Below are positions 8,995 through 18,315 of a stretch of 64,000 nucleotides of DNA, in pieces. A program made the translations under genes and the position numbers. The notes under the pieces were generated by a model. The model saw only the letters and a list, made by a program, of their open reading frames with translations. It had not been told where the DNA came from and ran no database searches. The stretch is from contig CALJIG010000036.1 in assembly GCA_937974175.1 (NCBI GenBank), positions 44,083 to 108,082 of the forward strand. The letters run 5' to 3'. The stretch comes from an uncultured Ignavibacteria bacterium (lineage in GTDB: Bacteria; Bacteroidota; Ignavibacteria; Tepidaquicellales; Tepidaquicellaceae). Numbering within the stretch: the first letter of the stretch is position 1; each line of letters begins with the position of its first letter.

Positions 8995-10475
8995 TGTTCA
9001 AATCAAAATTCATAGATCTTCTCGCAACTTTCACTCACGATGAAATAAAGGAGTTTGAAAGGTTTATCGACTCTCCTTTTTTCAACAGGGATAAAACTAT
9101 ATCCCACAGTTATAAATTTTTCAAAAAATTCTATCCCGAGTTCAACAATTCGAAATTCACAAAAGAAAATTTTTTCAAATCCCTTTATCCCGGCAAGCCT
9201 TACAATGATTCACGTGTAAGAAATATACTTTCCGATTTATTAAAACACGGGCAGGATTATATTACAATAAAATTTACACGAGGCAATCCCTTCGTAGAAA
9301 ATGCATCTACGCTTGAGGCGCTCAGTATGCGGATGCTCGATACTTTGTTTACAAAAAAAATAAACGAAGCATATGAATCGATAGATATAAAGAAGCATGA
9401 CCCCGATGAAGTTTACCTTTTCAGAAAAAAGCTGGAAGATTTAAAGTACGATTTTTATTTCAGACGCAGCAAAGAAGATAAAGGAGTTGAAACAACAACT
9501 AAGCGCGGAGAGAATCTTGTATTTTTCTTTCTGCTGAAAATGCTGAAGCTGAAAATTCTTCTCTATACCAATGAACACAATTTTAACATAAAACCCGATG
9601 CAGGTCTGCTGAATGCTGCATTTGAAAACATTAATCTTGAAGCTCTTTTAGATTACGTTAAAAAAAATCACACTGACGAATATCCGGTGATGGCTGTTCA
9701 TTATTATTTTTATATTGCGCAGACTGATTTTTCAAAGACCGATTATTATTTTTCAGCAGAGAAAATATTTTTAAACAATATTGATAAGTTCAGCCTGCGC
9801 GAGCAGTCAGAAATGCTGCATGCATTTGCATCTCTCTGCATAGATTATATTCATCTCGGAAAATTTGAGTTCAATAAATATCTTTTAGATGTTTATAAAA
9901 CTATGGACCGGTATCAGTTATTTTCAGAGCCTGATAAGCCGCAGGTGATTACTCTGTTGGGATTCAGAAATATAATTCTCATTGCTAAAGAAGAAAAAGA
10001 CTATGAATGGCTGATTTCATTTCTGGAAAGAAATCTTGATAAAATACCTAAGGATTCCCGTGACAACATGAGGGATTTCAGCTATGCCTTACTTGAGTAT
10101 GATAAGCAGGACTACCCAAGGGCATTGGAATTTATCAGTAAGGTGAAATATGAATTTTTCTATTTCAGATACGATGTAAAAAATCTTTTGCTTAAATGTT
10201 TTTATGAACTGGATATGTTCGAGCAGGCTTTGTATCTAATTACCAATTATAAATTATTCTTAAAGCAGAATAAAAATATTTCGAAAGACGCGAAAAGAAT
10301 TTACTCGCAGCATATTAAATCTATAGAGAAAGTTACTAAATTAAAAATGAAATTTGATGATTATGAAGCGGTAAAATTCAAAGAGGAAATGAAAACTATG
10401 GTGCCGCAGTCAGTAAAATGGGCGCAGGAAAAGCTGGATGATTTGATGAAAAAAAATAAAAAGAACAGACGGTAA
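8994..10475 (+). CDS. Unknown 493-aa largely helical cytoplasmic protein
   Basis: There is no signal peptide or membrane segment. The sequence is rich in Lys, Phe, Tyr and Asp and reads as all-helical, with repeated hydrophobic heptads resembling TPR- or HEAT-like hairpins in the second half (for example YALLEYDKQDYPRALEFISKVKYEFFYFRYDVKNLLLKC). The N-terminus (FIDLLATFTHDEIKEFERFIDSPFFNRD) looks conserved. I do not recognise a named family. The start is a TTG inside a tandem repeat, 18 bases after the previous stop; it ends immediately before the convergent ostA-like gene. Confidence 0.7.
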   Translation: MFKSKFIDLLATFTHDEIKEFERFIDSPFFNRDKTISHSYKFFKKFYPEFNNSKFTKENFFKSLYPGKPYNDSRVRNILSDLLKHGQDYITIKFTRGNPFVENASTLEALSMRMLDTLFTKKINEAYESIDIKKHDPDEVYLFRKKLEDLKYDFYFRRSKEDKGVETTTKRGENLVFFFLLKMLKLKILLYTNEHNFNIKPDAGLLNAAFENINLEALLDYVKKNHTDEYPVMAVHYYFYIAQTDFSKTDYYFSAEKIFLNNIDKFSLREQSEMLHAFASLCIDYIHLGKFEFNKYLLDVYKTMDRYQLFSEPDKPQVITLLGFRNIILIAKEEKDYEWLISFLERNLDKIPKDSRDNMRDFSYALLEYDKQDYPRALEFISKVKYEFFYFRYDVKNLLLKCFYELDMFEQALYLITNYKLFLKQNKNISKDAKRIYSQHIKSIEKVTKLKMKFDDYEAVKFKEEMKTMVPQSVKWAQEKLDDLMKKNKKNRR

Positions 10476-11900
10476 TTATCTTCGGATGGGCTTATCATTT
10501 CTCGGAGTGAATCCCGGGAGAGCTAATGCTACTTTACCAATTTCAGCTTCAGGGGAGTAAACACCTTTCACGCTTTTTTCAATCCTTATTTTTGAAACAG
10601 AATTTTCCGCCCTGTCAAAATAAATATAAATATTATCTCCCTCTGAATTATTCACACCGTTTGCTTTTTTATCTTCATAGATAAAATATATGCTCGATGC
10701 ATTGCTTGTTGCAATAACGGAATCCACTTTATCATCCTGTATGTAAACTGAGATATCTCTCGAGCGAATCTGGTCGTACCTGTCGGCAAATAAAGAATCT
10801 CCCTGCGAAATCATAAACGAAGGCTTTGTGTTCGGAATATTTATCTTTCTTACAAAGATGCTCTGCAATTTATTTCCGGGAAGCTCGGCGTAGATAGAAT
10901 CGCCCGTAATCTGCATATTATCCTGCCATACAATTGGCTCTCTTTCCATGGCTAGCTTGGAAGAATCCTTAAAATAAATTCCCCGCCCGCACTTCGAATA
11001 AAAATTTGTACGGATTATCTCGACACTATCCGTTGCAATATAATACTCGGGCTTCGTTCTGAACGCCTCCATGAAAGAACTGTATATGAAAAGTGTATCA
11101 GGATTTGTTTTATCTATCTGAACTAACTTCGATCTTCCTGCAAGCTTTGTATAATTTTTTAATTCGTAGTTCTCTAAAATATTTCCATAGAGAACTGTGT
11201 TATTATTCAGACTTTCAACGCGGACATTACCCGATGCATAAGACTCTTTTTTATCTGAATAATTCGTAAGCGTATCGGAGTAAATAAGAGTAGAGTCGCT
11301 GTCTATCACAACTTTTTCATAGGCAAAAGTCTTAAACTGCCTCTTATAAAAATCTATATTCTCCGCTTTTATAATAGCAGAGTCAGTTGTAACAATCACA
11401 TTTCCTTTCGCAAAAGAATCTTCAGTGTTCCGAAGATAAGTTAAGTGTGTTGAGGTAATTCTGTACTGCGGATTTATAATTATCACATCTCCGTGAAAAT
11501 CAGCCTTTGCCTGCTCAAAAAAATAGACACCGCTGTTTGCGCGCAGTGTTGCATTCGGGTCTTTCAGTGTTACGCCGCCTTCGCCCGTAGCGCGTTTTTC
11601 ATTGCCGTAATAAATTCCTTTCGAAGTAAAGAGCGACATCGTATCCTGATATATTTTCACGTTGCCGCGCAGCTCAACTTTATTCTGGTCAGGGAACTGA
11701 GTAGCGGAATTGCAAAACACGGTTATATTTCCCTGTTTGAACTGTACATTTCCCTGAGCCTCACGTATAAGCTGGCCGTTTTCACTTCTGCCTGTGAGCG
11801 AATCTGCATGTATTAGTTCAACTTTTTCCTGCGCAAAAACATTTGCAAAGGAAAAAATGAAAAGAAAAGCTAAACAATATTTTATTTTTTTATCTATCAA
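10476..11900 (-). CDS. OstA/LptA-like LPS transport protein
   Basis: This 474-aa protein has a signal peptide (CLAFLFIFSFANVFAQ). Its long series of short beta strands with recurring 'G.V.....' and 'S..A.Y' elements (AQGNVQFKQGNITVFCNSA, ELRGNVKIYQDTMSLFTSKG, AKGNVIVTTDSAIIKAENI) matches the OstA/LptA beta-jellyroll repeats of the periplasmic LPS bridge. It is much longer than E. coli LptA (about 185 aa) and fits the long OstA-like proteins of Bacteroidota. It is encoded after kdsD and lptC, which supports an LPS export role. No LptB or LptD gene is nearby. Confidence 0.82.
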   Translation of the reverse strand: MIDKKIKYCLAFLFIFSFANVFAQEKVELIHADSLTGRSENGQLIREAQGNVQFKQGNITVFCNSATQFPDQNKVELRGNVKIYQDTMSLFTSKGIYYGNEKRATGEGGVTLKDPNATLRANSGVYFFEQAKADFHGDVIIINPQYRITSTHLTYLRNTEDSFAKGNVIVTTDSAIIKAENIDFYKRQFKTFAYEKVVIDSDSTLIYSDTLTNYSDKKESYASGNVRVESLNNNTVLYGNILENYELKNYTKLAGRSKLVQIDKTNPDTLFIYSSFMEAFRTKPEYYIATDSVEIIRTNFYSKCGRGIYFKDSSKLAMEREPIVWQDNMQITGDSIYAELPGNKLQSIFVRKINIPNTKPSFMISQGDSLFADRYDQIRSRDISVYIQDDKVDSVIATSNASSIYFIYEDKKANGVNNSEGDNIYIYFDRAENSVSKIRIEKSVKGVYSPEAEIGKVALALPGFTPRNDKPIRR

Positions 11901-11914
11901 ATTCTATTTGTCTT

Positions 11915-12442
11915 CTATTTATCGAAGACACCGCTTACCTGGTAAATTTTATAGTTTGTTAAATTCTGGTCTGACTCAAATCCTATTCCTTCTATTATTT
12001 CCTTCGGAGTAGTTATCCTTACAAATACATCTGAATAAACTTTCTGCGTTTTGTTTTTCCAAAGGAGCTTTGATGTTCGCAGCTCACTGCCCGCTTTATT
12101 TACAACGCGTACGCTGTCAAATATTTCTATATCCTTTGTATTATCTTCTACTTTTCCTCTGTTGCCTGTGAGAGTTGAAACAATCTCTCCGTTCTTATAA
12201 AAATCCACAACTGCACCGCTGTCAATCACTGTATAACCTTTATCACTGAAAGCCGAAATATGCCCTGCTTTCAAAATTGCTTTTACAAATCCTGAATCGG
12301 AGAAAGTTACATCTGAGTTCCAGCTTTCCTGAATGGGAATATTTTCCGGAGAGAGGTCTGATTTCGGCGGCTCAAATTTTTCATCGCACGAAAAAAACGC
12401 AAGCGATACAAACAAAACTGCTATGTAAAAAAGTTTATACAA
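11915..12442 (-). CDS. lptC: LPS export protein LptC
   Basis: This 175-aa protein has an N-terminal lipoprotein-like signal (VSLAFFSCDEK; possible lipid Cys19) and an LptC jellyroll (GHISAFSDKGYTVIDSGAVVDFYKNGEIVSTLTGNRGKV, TSKLLWKNKTQKVYSDVFVRI). LptC links the inner-membrane LptBFG complex to LptA. The start is TTG, one base after the kdsD stop, with the AGAGGG of the kdsD 3' end as a ribosome site. Lipid anchoring instead of a transmembrane anchor is common in Bacteroidota. Confidence 0.85.
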   Translation of the reverse strand: MYKLFYIAVLFVSLAFFSCDEKFEPPKSDLSPENIPIQESWNSDVTFSDSGFVKAILKAGHISAFSDKGYTVIDSGAVVDFYKNGEIVSTLTGNRGKVEDNTKDIEIFDSVRVVNKAGSELRTSKLLWKNKTQKVYSDVFVRITTPKEIIEGIGFESDQNLTNYKIYQVSGVFDK

Positions 12443-12443
12443 A

Positions 12444-13439
12444 CTATAAACCCTCTTCTATCAGTCTGTGCATGTGAAGTACTCCCAGTACTTTTCTTTT
12501 TTTATCTGCAACGATAAGCTGCGTAATTTTATTCTCTTCCATTATTTCCAGCGCAGTTCTTGCAAGAGTATTCGGCGGGATTAACTTAGGCACAGAGTTC
12601 ATAATATCTTTTGCCTTAGTCGTATTTATATGCTCTATATTTTTTTCAAGAAATCTTCTTATATCTCCGTCAGTTATAATACCCACGACTTTATTTTTTT
12701 TTACAACGCATGTGCAGCCGAGTCTTTTTGAGGAAATCATGTAAATTATATCTTTCAGATTTGCATCGAAGTTTACTATCGGAATTTTATTTTCTTCCTG
12801 CAGCAAATCACTCACTTTCAGTAAGAGCTTCTTGCCTAAAATCCCTCCGGGGTGAAATCTTGCAAAATCTTCCCGCGAAAAATCTCTCTTCTGAAGCAAA
12901 GCAATTGCAAGCGCATCGCCTAATACAAGAGCTGTAGTCGAAGAAGACGTCGGCGCAAGATTATGCGGGCATGCCTCTTCTTTTACCGAGGCATCTAAAA
13001 CAATATCGGATAACTTTGCAATTTCAGAGGAAGTGTTTCCTATGATTGCAATTATTTTTACTTTTAAAGTTTTAAGAAGCGGAATTATCTGCGTTACATC
13101 TGATGAATCGCCGCTTTTGGAAATAGCGATTACAATATCTTCATCGCGCAAAATTCCAAGGTCACCGTGCACGCTATCTGCTGAGTGTAAAAAAATGGAA
13201 TACGTTCCCGTTGAGTTAAACGTTGCAACAATTTTCTGCGCAATGATGCCCGATTTCCCCACGCCTGTAATAACTACTTTACCTTTGCATTTATAAATAG
13301 ATTCAACGGCCGAGACAAAATTATCTGCAAATTTTTTATCGTTAAATCTTCTTTCCAATGAAGCGATTTCTTTCTTCTCTATGCAAACGACTTTCTTTGC
13401 GTTTTTTATAATATCTTTCTGGGTGTCCTGTTTAGCCAA
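12444..13439 (-). CDS. kdsD: D-arabinose-5-phosphate isomerase (KpsF/GutQ family)
   Basis: This 331-aa enzyme converts ribulose-5-P to arabinose-5-P, the first step to KDO. It has a SIS domain (GVGKSG at 59-64, ISKSGDSSD, LAPTSSSTTALVLGDALA, FHPGGILGK with His196), then two CBS domains from about residue 207 to the end (VVGIITDGDIRR; KVLGVLHMHRLIEEG). Length and order match KdsD. It is first in the kdsD-lptC-ostA operon, coupling KDO supply to LPS export. Upstream lies a 141-base gap shared with the divergent rlmD-like gene. Confidence 0.93.
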   Translation of the reverse strand: MAKQDTQKDIIKNAKKVVCIEKKEIASLERRFNDKKFADNFVSAVESIYKCKGKVVITGVGKSGIIAQKIVATFNSTGTYSIFLHSADSVHGDLGILRDEDIVIAISKSGDSSDVTQIIPLLKTLKVKIIAIIGNTSSEIAKLSDIVLDASVKEEACPHNLAPTSSSTTALVLGDALAIALLQKRDFSREDFARFHPGGILGKKLLLKVSDLLQEENKIPIVNFDANLKDIIYMISSKRLGCTCVVKKNKVVGIITDGDIRRFLEKNIEHINTTKAKDIMNSVPKLIPPNTLARTALEIMEENKITQLIVADKKRKVLGVLHMHRLIEEGL

Positions 13440-13580
13440 TGTGTTCTAAAGTTATTTCTGTTTAATAATAATTATGACTTAAAAATCCGGATTAATTTTA
13501 AGAAATTAGCTATAATACAGGTTTAAAAAAATATCATTAATTTTAATCCAAATCTAACTCCAAATTTAACTTAATAACAG

Positions 13581-15008
13581 ATGAAAAAAGGCGATGAACT
13601 CGTGCTTGATGTACTGGAACTGAACTCAGAAGGTAAAGGTGTCTGCAAGACCGATGAGGGTTTTGTGATTTTTACGGATAAAGTCCTGCCCGGCGATACT
13701 GTACGAATCCAGTTAAAGAAAAAAAAATCAAACTATGGTGAAGGAAGACTGCTTGAAGTTGTGAAGCCTTCCGAGTACAGAATAAACCCGCCCTGCAATT
13801 ACTTCGGCACTTGCGGCGGCTGTAAAATTCAGAATTATGTCTATGAGAAACAGCTTGATTTTAAAACTGAAGCTGTACGGAATGCTTTTAAGCGTATAGG
13901 CGGATTTGAAAATCTTGAAATTCCTCCGGCTCTTCCAAGCAATGATATTTTTTATTACAGGAATAAAATGGAGTTCTCTTTTTCCGATGACAGATGGCTT
14001 ACTAAAGAAGACGTTGAGAACGGAGTGCCGAAAGATTTTGCGCTGGGACTTCATGTGCCGAGATTTCACTCTAAGATTGTCGACGTGCATAAGTGCTGGC
14101 TGCAATCGGATGCATCGAACAGGATTTTAAACTACACCCGCGATTTTTTCAAAAGCAGAGGAGTAAGCGTTTATACTATAAATACTCACTCGGGATTTTT
14201 ACGCTTTCTTATTGTCCGCGAGTGCAAGAATACAAATGACTTAATGGTCTCACTTATTACCTATGATTACGATGAAGAACTGATAAATGAGTATTCAGAA
14301 GGGTTGAAAAAAGCTGCTCCCGAAGTTACGACTTTTATTAACGCTATCTCAAATAAAAAAGCGCAGGTTGCATTCGGTGATGAGGAGAGAGTAATTTTCG
14401 GAAAAGGATATATAGAAGAAGAATTGAATAAAGACAACGGAACGAAGTTTAAATTTAAAATTTCTCCGAACTCTTTTTTTCAGACTAATACAAAACAAGG
14501 AGAGATATTATACAACATTGCTGCTAAAGCAGGCGACTTTAAAAAAACTGATAAGGTCTTAGATTTATACTGCGGTACGGGTTCAATTTCTATTTTTGTT
14601 TCAGATGAAGTTGCTGAAGTGAAAGGTGTTGAACTTGTTGAGGATTCCATTAAAAATGCTTTTCAGAACAAGGAACTTAATAATATTTCTAATGTAGATT
14701 TTGAGCTCGGCGATATAAAAGATTTTCTTCTATCAAAAGATGTTCAGGAGCTTCATAAGTATAATAAAGTAATTCTTGACCCTCCGAGAGCGGGCCTCCA
14801 TCCGAAGATATGCGAGATACTTGCCGAAACTGATTTTGAAAAAATTGTTTACGTGAGCTGCAATCCCGTTACTCAGGCGCGCGATCTGCAGATAATCTGC
14901 GGCAAAGGAAAATATAAAATAAACTCTGTCCAGCCCGTTGATATGTTTCCGCATACGTATCATATAGAGAACGTGGTGGACTTGGTGAGAAGTTCAGTTC
15001 AATTATAA
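13581..15008 (+). CDS. rlmD: 23S rRNA (uracil-5-)-methyltransferase, RlmD/RumA family
   Basis: This 475-aa protein has an N-terminal TRAM domain (about 1-60) and an iron-sulphur cluster set CNYFGTCGGC (Cys72, 78, 81) plus Cys172 in HKCWLQ. The SAM motif DLYCGTGSISIF is present, and the catalytic nucleophile is Cys427 in VSCNP. It makes m5U in 23S rRNA (U1939 in RlmD); closely related enzymes act on U747 or on tRNA U54, so the exact site is inferred. It is divergent from kdsD. Confidence 0.9.
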   Translation: MKKGDELVLDVLELNSEGKGVCKTDEGFVIFTDKVLPGDTVRIQLKKKKSNYGEGRLLEVVKPSEYRINPPCNYFGTCGGCKIQNYVYEKQLDFKTEAVRNAFKRIGGFENLEIPPALPSNDIFYYRNKMEFSFSDDRWLTKEDVENGVPKDFALGLHVPRFHSKIVDVHKCWLQSDASNRILNYTRDFFKSRGVSVYTINTHSGFLRFLIVRECKNTNDLMVSLITYDYDEELINEYSEGLKKAAPEVTTFINAISNKKAQVAFGDEERVIFGKGYIEEELNKDNGTKFKFKISPNSFFQTNTKQGEILYNIAAKAGDFKKTDKVLDLYCGTGSISIFVSDEVAEVKGVELVEDSIKNAFQNKELNNISNVDFELGDIKDFLLSKDVQELHKYNKVILDPPRAGLHPKICEILAETDFEKIVYVSCNPVTQARDLQIICGKGKYKINSVQPVDMFPHTYHIENVVDLVRSSVQL

Positions 15009-15018
15009 AATCATCTAT

Positions 15019-16179
15019 ATGGAAAAAAAGATTTTAATTTCATTATTTTTTGTATTAGTGGTAGCAAACATTTCTTTTGGAAAAATCCGTACATTTGGAT
15101 CTGATGTACCTGAAATATTTATTTCAGGTAAGTACGATGAGAATAAAAAAGTAATTATGGATTATCTTTACGTCAAAACTTTCATAAAGGATACTTTAAT
15201 AAATAATATTGAATTTAAAAAATTTCAATGGGACAAGTTTAAAAATTATAGAGAAGCTCACCAAATACATTACGAATTTCAACGATTTACAGATGAGGAA
15301 TTTATTTTGTTAGACGGAAAATTGAAGATTGTACATAAATTAAAACCAAAACCGGAAACACAAACAGGAATATTATATGGGACAGAAACAGAAATAACTT
15401 ATAAATCAGGAAAGGATGCGCTATCTGAAAAATTTTCACTTGCAGATAATGAAGTATTTATTCTTTTAAACATAAAAGATAAAAAATTTGGTGGAGGTAT
15501 GAACGGGATTGAATTTAAACAAATACTTGCAGGAGGTGCTTTTGAGATTGCAGCTAAAATACTAACGAAAAAGGATTCTGCAGAAACTGATTACAATATT
15601 CAGCCTGGTGATGAGCTTCAGTTTGTGTACATAGTTGAACGTGTAGGTTTTTCAAGTGAAGGAACTTTGGGTAAAGATAACTCCTTTAAGACCGAAGAAA
15701 AAAAACTGTCTTCGCGCGAGGAAGTAATCACAATGAAATGTACAAATGTTAACAAAGAGAACGGTAAAAAGAATCTTCATTTTAATATAAGTAAATTTTC
15801 CTCGGAGAAGAATACTACGAAGGAATCTTCTTCCATGATTATAATTGATGAGGAAGGGAATGTTTCTATGGATGATCAGGTGATTGCAAAAGAGCAGACC
15901 TTCAAATTGGATTTTAAAATTGAAACTTTTGATGTTTCACAACTTCCGGAAGAATATAGAACGGATGGAGGAAATACAAGCTACTTTAGTTTTACAGGTA
16001 TTACTAACGATACTTTAAACGGTAAAGCTTTTCCCAAAGCTTTATATATAAATTCAATAAACTATTACACGGCATATTATCTGTGTTATTTTCCTATGTT
16101 CGTTGCCGAGTATCCGGGAACGAAAGCTGAAATTTTATATGTAAAATTAAACAATAAAGAGTACGGGAATAAAAGATGA
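15019..16179 (+). CDS. Secreted protein of unknown function
   Basis: This 386-aa protein has a signal peptide (KKILISLFFVLVVANISFGK) and then mostly beta-strand sequence with charged turns, including KEQTFKLDFKIETFDVSQLPEEYRTDGG near residue 300. There are few cysteines and no catalytic motif that I recognise. It starts ten bases after the rlmD-like gene and is followed 16 bases later by a small membrane protein, so the three may share a transcript. Confidence 0.65.
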   Translation: MEKKILISLFFVLVVANISFGKIRTFGSDVPEIFISGKYDENKKVIMDYLYVKTFIKDTLINNIEFKKFQWDKFKNYREAHQIHYEFQRFTDEEFILLDGKLKIVHKLKPKPETQTGILYGTETEITYKSGKDALSEKFSLADNEVFILLNIKDKKFGGGMNGIEFKQILAGGAFEIAAKILTKKDSAETDYNIQPGDELQFVYIVERVGFSSEGTLGKDNSFKTEEKKLSSREEVITMKCTNVNKENGKKNLHFNISKFSSEKNTTKESSSMIIIDEEGNVSMDDQVIAKEQTFKLDFKIETFDVSQLPEEYRTDGGNTSYFSFTGITNDTLNGKAFPKALYINSINYYTAYYLCYFPMFVAEYPGTKAEILYVKLNNKEYGNKR

Positions 16180-16195
16180 ATAATAATAAATCTCT

Positions 16196-16669
16196 ATGAA
16201 TATAAAACCACCTACTCCTACTGAAAAAATATATTTAGAAAAAAATACTTTTGCGAAAATTTTATTTGTTATCGGTGCACTGTGTTTTATTTGCTCTCCT
16301 ATACTTGCGCTTACCTATGAAGGATTTCTTTCCGGTAATGTGAAAGAAATTAAATTCAATCTTATCCCTGATGCGCAGACATTGTGGATTGCCAGCGCTG
16401 CATTCGGAATAGCAGGCGGAGCTTTAATGAATTATAATAAATTCCTTGCTTCAATTCCCGCAGGATTAGCTGCAAGTCTTTTCATGACTGATTTTACTTT
16501 ATTCTACATTTCCTTCCGCAAATCTATTTTAAATTATGAACTCTTTATCCCGTATTTTCTTGGATTTCTTCTAGGTGCGGGAGTGTATAAAGTCCTTTAC
16601 AAACTTATTTATAAAAAGAAAGATGATGAAATTTTAAAAAGCAGAGTTAATACGGAATTAAAAAATTAA
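16196..16669 (+). CDS. Small integral membrane protein, unknown
   Basis: This 157-aa protein has four predicted membrane helices (FAKILFVIGALCFICSPILA, LWIASAAFGIAGGALM, FLASIPAGLAASLFMTDFTLFYI, FIPYFLGFLLGAGVYKVLY). The cytosolic tail is rich in Lys and Asp. The family is not recognised. Its closeness to the secreted protein gene upstream suggests cotranscription. Confidence 0.65.
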   Translation: MNIKPPTPTEKIYLEKNTFAKILFVIGALCFICSPILALTYEGFLSGNVKEIKFNLIPDAQTLWIASAAFGIAGGALMNYNKFLASIPAGLAASLFMTDFTLFYISFRKSILNYELFIPYFLGFLLGAGVYKVLYKLIYKKKDDEILKSRVNTELKN

Positions 16670-16722
16670 GGCTCTTGTTGAAATTTATAACCCCGTAAAA
16701 TAAATTAATTATAAGGTTATAA

Positions 16723-17013
16723 ATGAAAAAAATTATATCAAAGCCCGGAAAGAGCAAGCAGGAATTACTAGAGTCACTCGAAAAATTAAAAGAAAAATTT
16801 AAACACGAAATATCAGGTAACGATGTTGAGGTAACCAAAATAACTGACGGATATAAAGTCCATGCTGAAAAAAGATTCATTGTTAAATTTCATGTAGATG
16901 CAGAAATAATTGCCCGCGACGGCGAGTACGAGCTTTCGTGGGAAACAAACGCTCCGCAGGGCAAGGTAGAAGATGCGATGAAGAAAATTGAGCAGACGCT
17001 GCAAGCGAATTAA
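16723..17013 (+). CDS. Small soluble protein, possibly PHA-system-like fold
   Basis: This 96-aa protein has one helical segment (GKSKQELLESLEKLKEKFKHEI), a beta sheet (VEVTKITDGYKVHAEKRFIVKFHVDAEIIARDGEYELSW) and a final helix. The layout (helix, then strands, then an amphipathic C-terminal helix ending KVEDAMKKIEQTL) recalls the 'polyhydroxyalkanoic acid system' family of about 90 aa. That resemblance is from memory and weak. An 8-bp hairpin just after the stop may end its transcript. Confidence 0.6.
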   Translation: MKKIISKPGKSKQELLESLEKLKEKFKHEISGNDVEVTKITDGYKVHAEKRFIVKFHVDAEIIARDGEYELSWETNAPQGKVEDAMKKIEQTLQAN

Positions 17014-17015
17014 TT

Positions 17016-17045
17016 TTCCCTATACCTACTAATAGGGAAGATTTT
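17016..17045 (+). terminator. Hairpin with T-rich tail after the 96-aa gene
   Basis: The stem TTCCCTAT (17016-17023) pairs with ATAGGGAA (17032-17039) across an 8-base loop and is followed by ATTTTATTTATTTT. The same stem-loop recurs inverted at 31491-31510 in the other repeat region, so it is part of the dispersed repeat as well as a possible terminator. Confidence 0.55.
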
Positions 17046-17097
17046 ATTTATTTTGATAAAAGTTCTTTCTATATTGAAGATGTGTTAAGCATTTGAT

Positions 17098-17204
17098 GGG
17101 GCGCCCTCCGTCCCGATTTCATCGGGACACGTCCAAAGCGAAGAATTGAAAATTTCAATTCTTCGCTTTGGACGTACGAACCTACGGTTCGTGGAGGGCG
17201 CCCC
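17098..17204. repeat. 107-bp element folding into a four-way junction
   Basis: The outer stem GGGGCGCCCTCC (17098-17109) pairs perfectly with GGAGGGCGCCCC (17193-17204). Directly inside are three abutting hairpins: GTCCCGAT-ttc-ATCGGGAC (17110-17128), a 23-bp arm pair 17129-17151/17153-17175 around one central base, and ACGAACC-tac-GGTTCGT (17176-17192). The four parts account for all 107 bases, leaving only the small loops unpaired. No open reading frame is inside. It is most likely a MITE-like or other mobile palindromic element, or a structured RNA/DNA site. Confidence 0.9.
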
Positions 17205-17572
17205 GGTGGATTAGTATTAATTCAGCTTTACATAATAATCCGTCAAAAATTCATCAAGATTGAAAAAATTTTTGAAAGTGATTTATTTGGAGCAACAGAG
17301 AGAATGTGACAATTTTGCTACTTTGAAATATTTCAATATTTCAAATCCGAACATAAAGATTTTTCTATGTCGGATTTTCACGTAAGCCGTTGTTGTTTTT
17401 ACAAGATCGGATTTTCAAAATCCGTCAAAAATTCATCATGATGGAAAAATTTTGAAGTGATTTATTTAGAGAGTAAAGCTAAACCCCGCTTTTATCAGTG
17501 ACATCATAAAAAATCATAAGAATCTGTGTTCATAATCCGTCAAAAACCCGACGAACAAAAAAAAATTATGAA

Positions 17573-18187
17573 ATGTTAGAAACCGGCAAAAGAGAAAAAA
17601 AAGTAAGAAATTTAAGAGTCTTTAGAAAAATTCACAGAGTGACGGGTATATCATTACTTGCTTTCTTTCTGATTGTCGCTATTACCGGTTTAACACTCGG
17701 TTGGAAAAAACATAGCGGTGGTGTAATTCTGCCAAAATCATATAAAGGGACTTCAACTGATCTGAAGGACTGGCTGCCTTTTGACAGTCTTCATAAAAAT
17801 GCGTGCAAAATTTTCCGTGATTCTATTTCAAGTACGCTTCCTTTAGATCTTGAAAGAATAGATGCGCGGGTGGATAAAGGGATGGTAAAGTTTGTTTTCA
17901 GTGAAGGATTCTGGGAAATTCAGCTCGATTGCGCTACAGGGAAACTTCTCAGTATTGAAAGAAGACGCTCTGATTTTATTGAAAACATTCATGACGGCTC
18001 CATACTCGATTATCTTTTTAACACAAAAGATGGGCAGCTAAAAGTAGTTTATACCACTGTAATGGGGCTTTCTCTTCTTACTTTTGTTTTCACCGGATTT
18101 TGGCTGTGGTTAGGACCGAAAAGATTAAGACGCATAGAAAATAAAACTGAAAGTAATTTTAAAAAGGATAATGTTACAAAAATGTGA
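17573..18187 (+). CDS. PepSY-associated membrane protein
   Basis: This 204-aa protein has the PepSY_TM layout. A first membrane helix follows a conserved His (FRKIHRVTGISLLAFFLIVAITGLTLGW), a periplasmic PepSY-like region covers about residues 45-150 (FWEIQLDCATGKLLSIERR, FIENIHDGSILD), and a second helix lies near 155-180 (TTVMGLSLLTFVFTGFWLWLG). It is a short two-helix version of a family otherwise found with iron-siderophore or heme processes. The paired His residues could bind heme (inference). Confidence 0.82.
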   Translation: MLETGKREKKVRNLRVFRKIHRVTGISLLAFFLIVAITGLTLGWKKHSGGVILPKSYKGTSTDLKDWLPFDSLHKNACKIFRDSISSTLPLDLERIDARVDKGMVKFVFSEGFWEIQLDCATGKLLSIERRRSDFIENIHDGSILDYLFNTKDGQLKVVYTTVMGLSLLTFVFTGFWLWLGPKRLRRIENKTESNFKKDNVTKM

Positions 18188-18315
18188 CACTGTGCAATTA
18201 TCTTCTACGCGAATTTTGAATTTCTTGCAATGACAATTTAATATTGAACAAAATTCAAAATCCGGCGTTATAAAAAAAAGGACATTTATTTATTTTTCAA
18301 ACAAACTCCAGTGAT

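Larger units (their letters stand above)
17014..17572. repeat. Gene-free repeat region A (559 bp)
   Basis: No credible gene is present. The region holds, in order, the TTCCCTAT hairpin, the 107-bp four-way palindrome, and degenerate modules containing AATCCGTCAAAAA at about 17238, 17419 and 17535. A module with GAATGTGAC...TTTTTGC.ACT.TGAAA is at about 17305. Several of these modules recur on the opposite strand in region B (30637-31554). The 24 nt at 17223-17246 are identical to the reverse complement of 31377-31400. Confidence 0.85.

Noticed and set aside
17573..18187. A full iron-uptake PepSY reductase
   Set aside because: The protein has only two membrane helices and 204 residues, so it is a short member and cannot be called a complete reductase.
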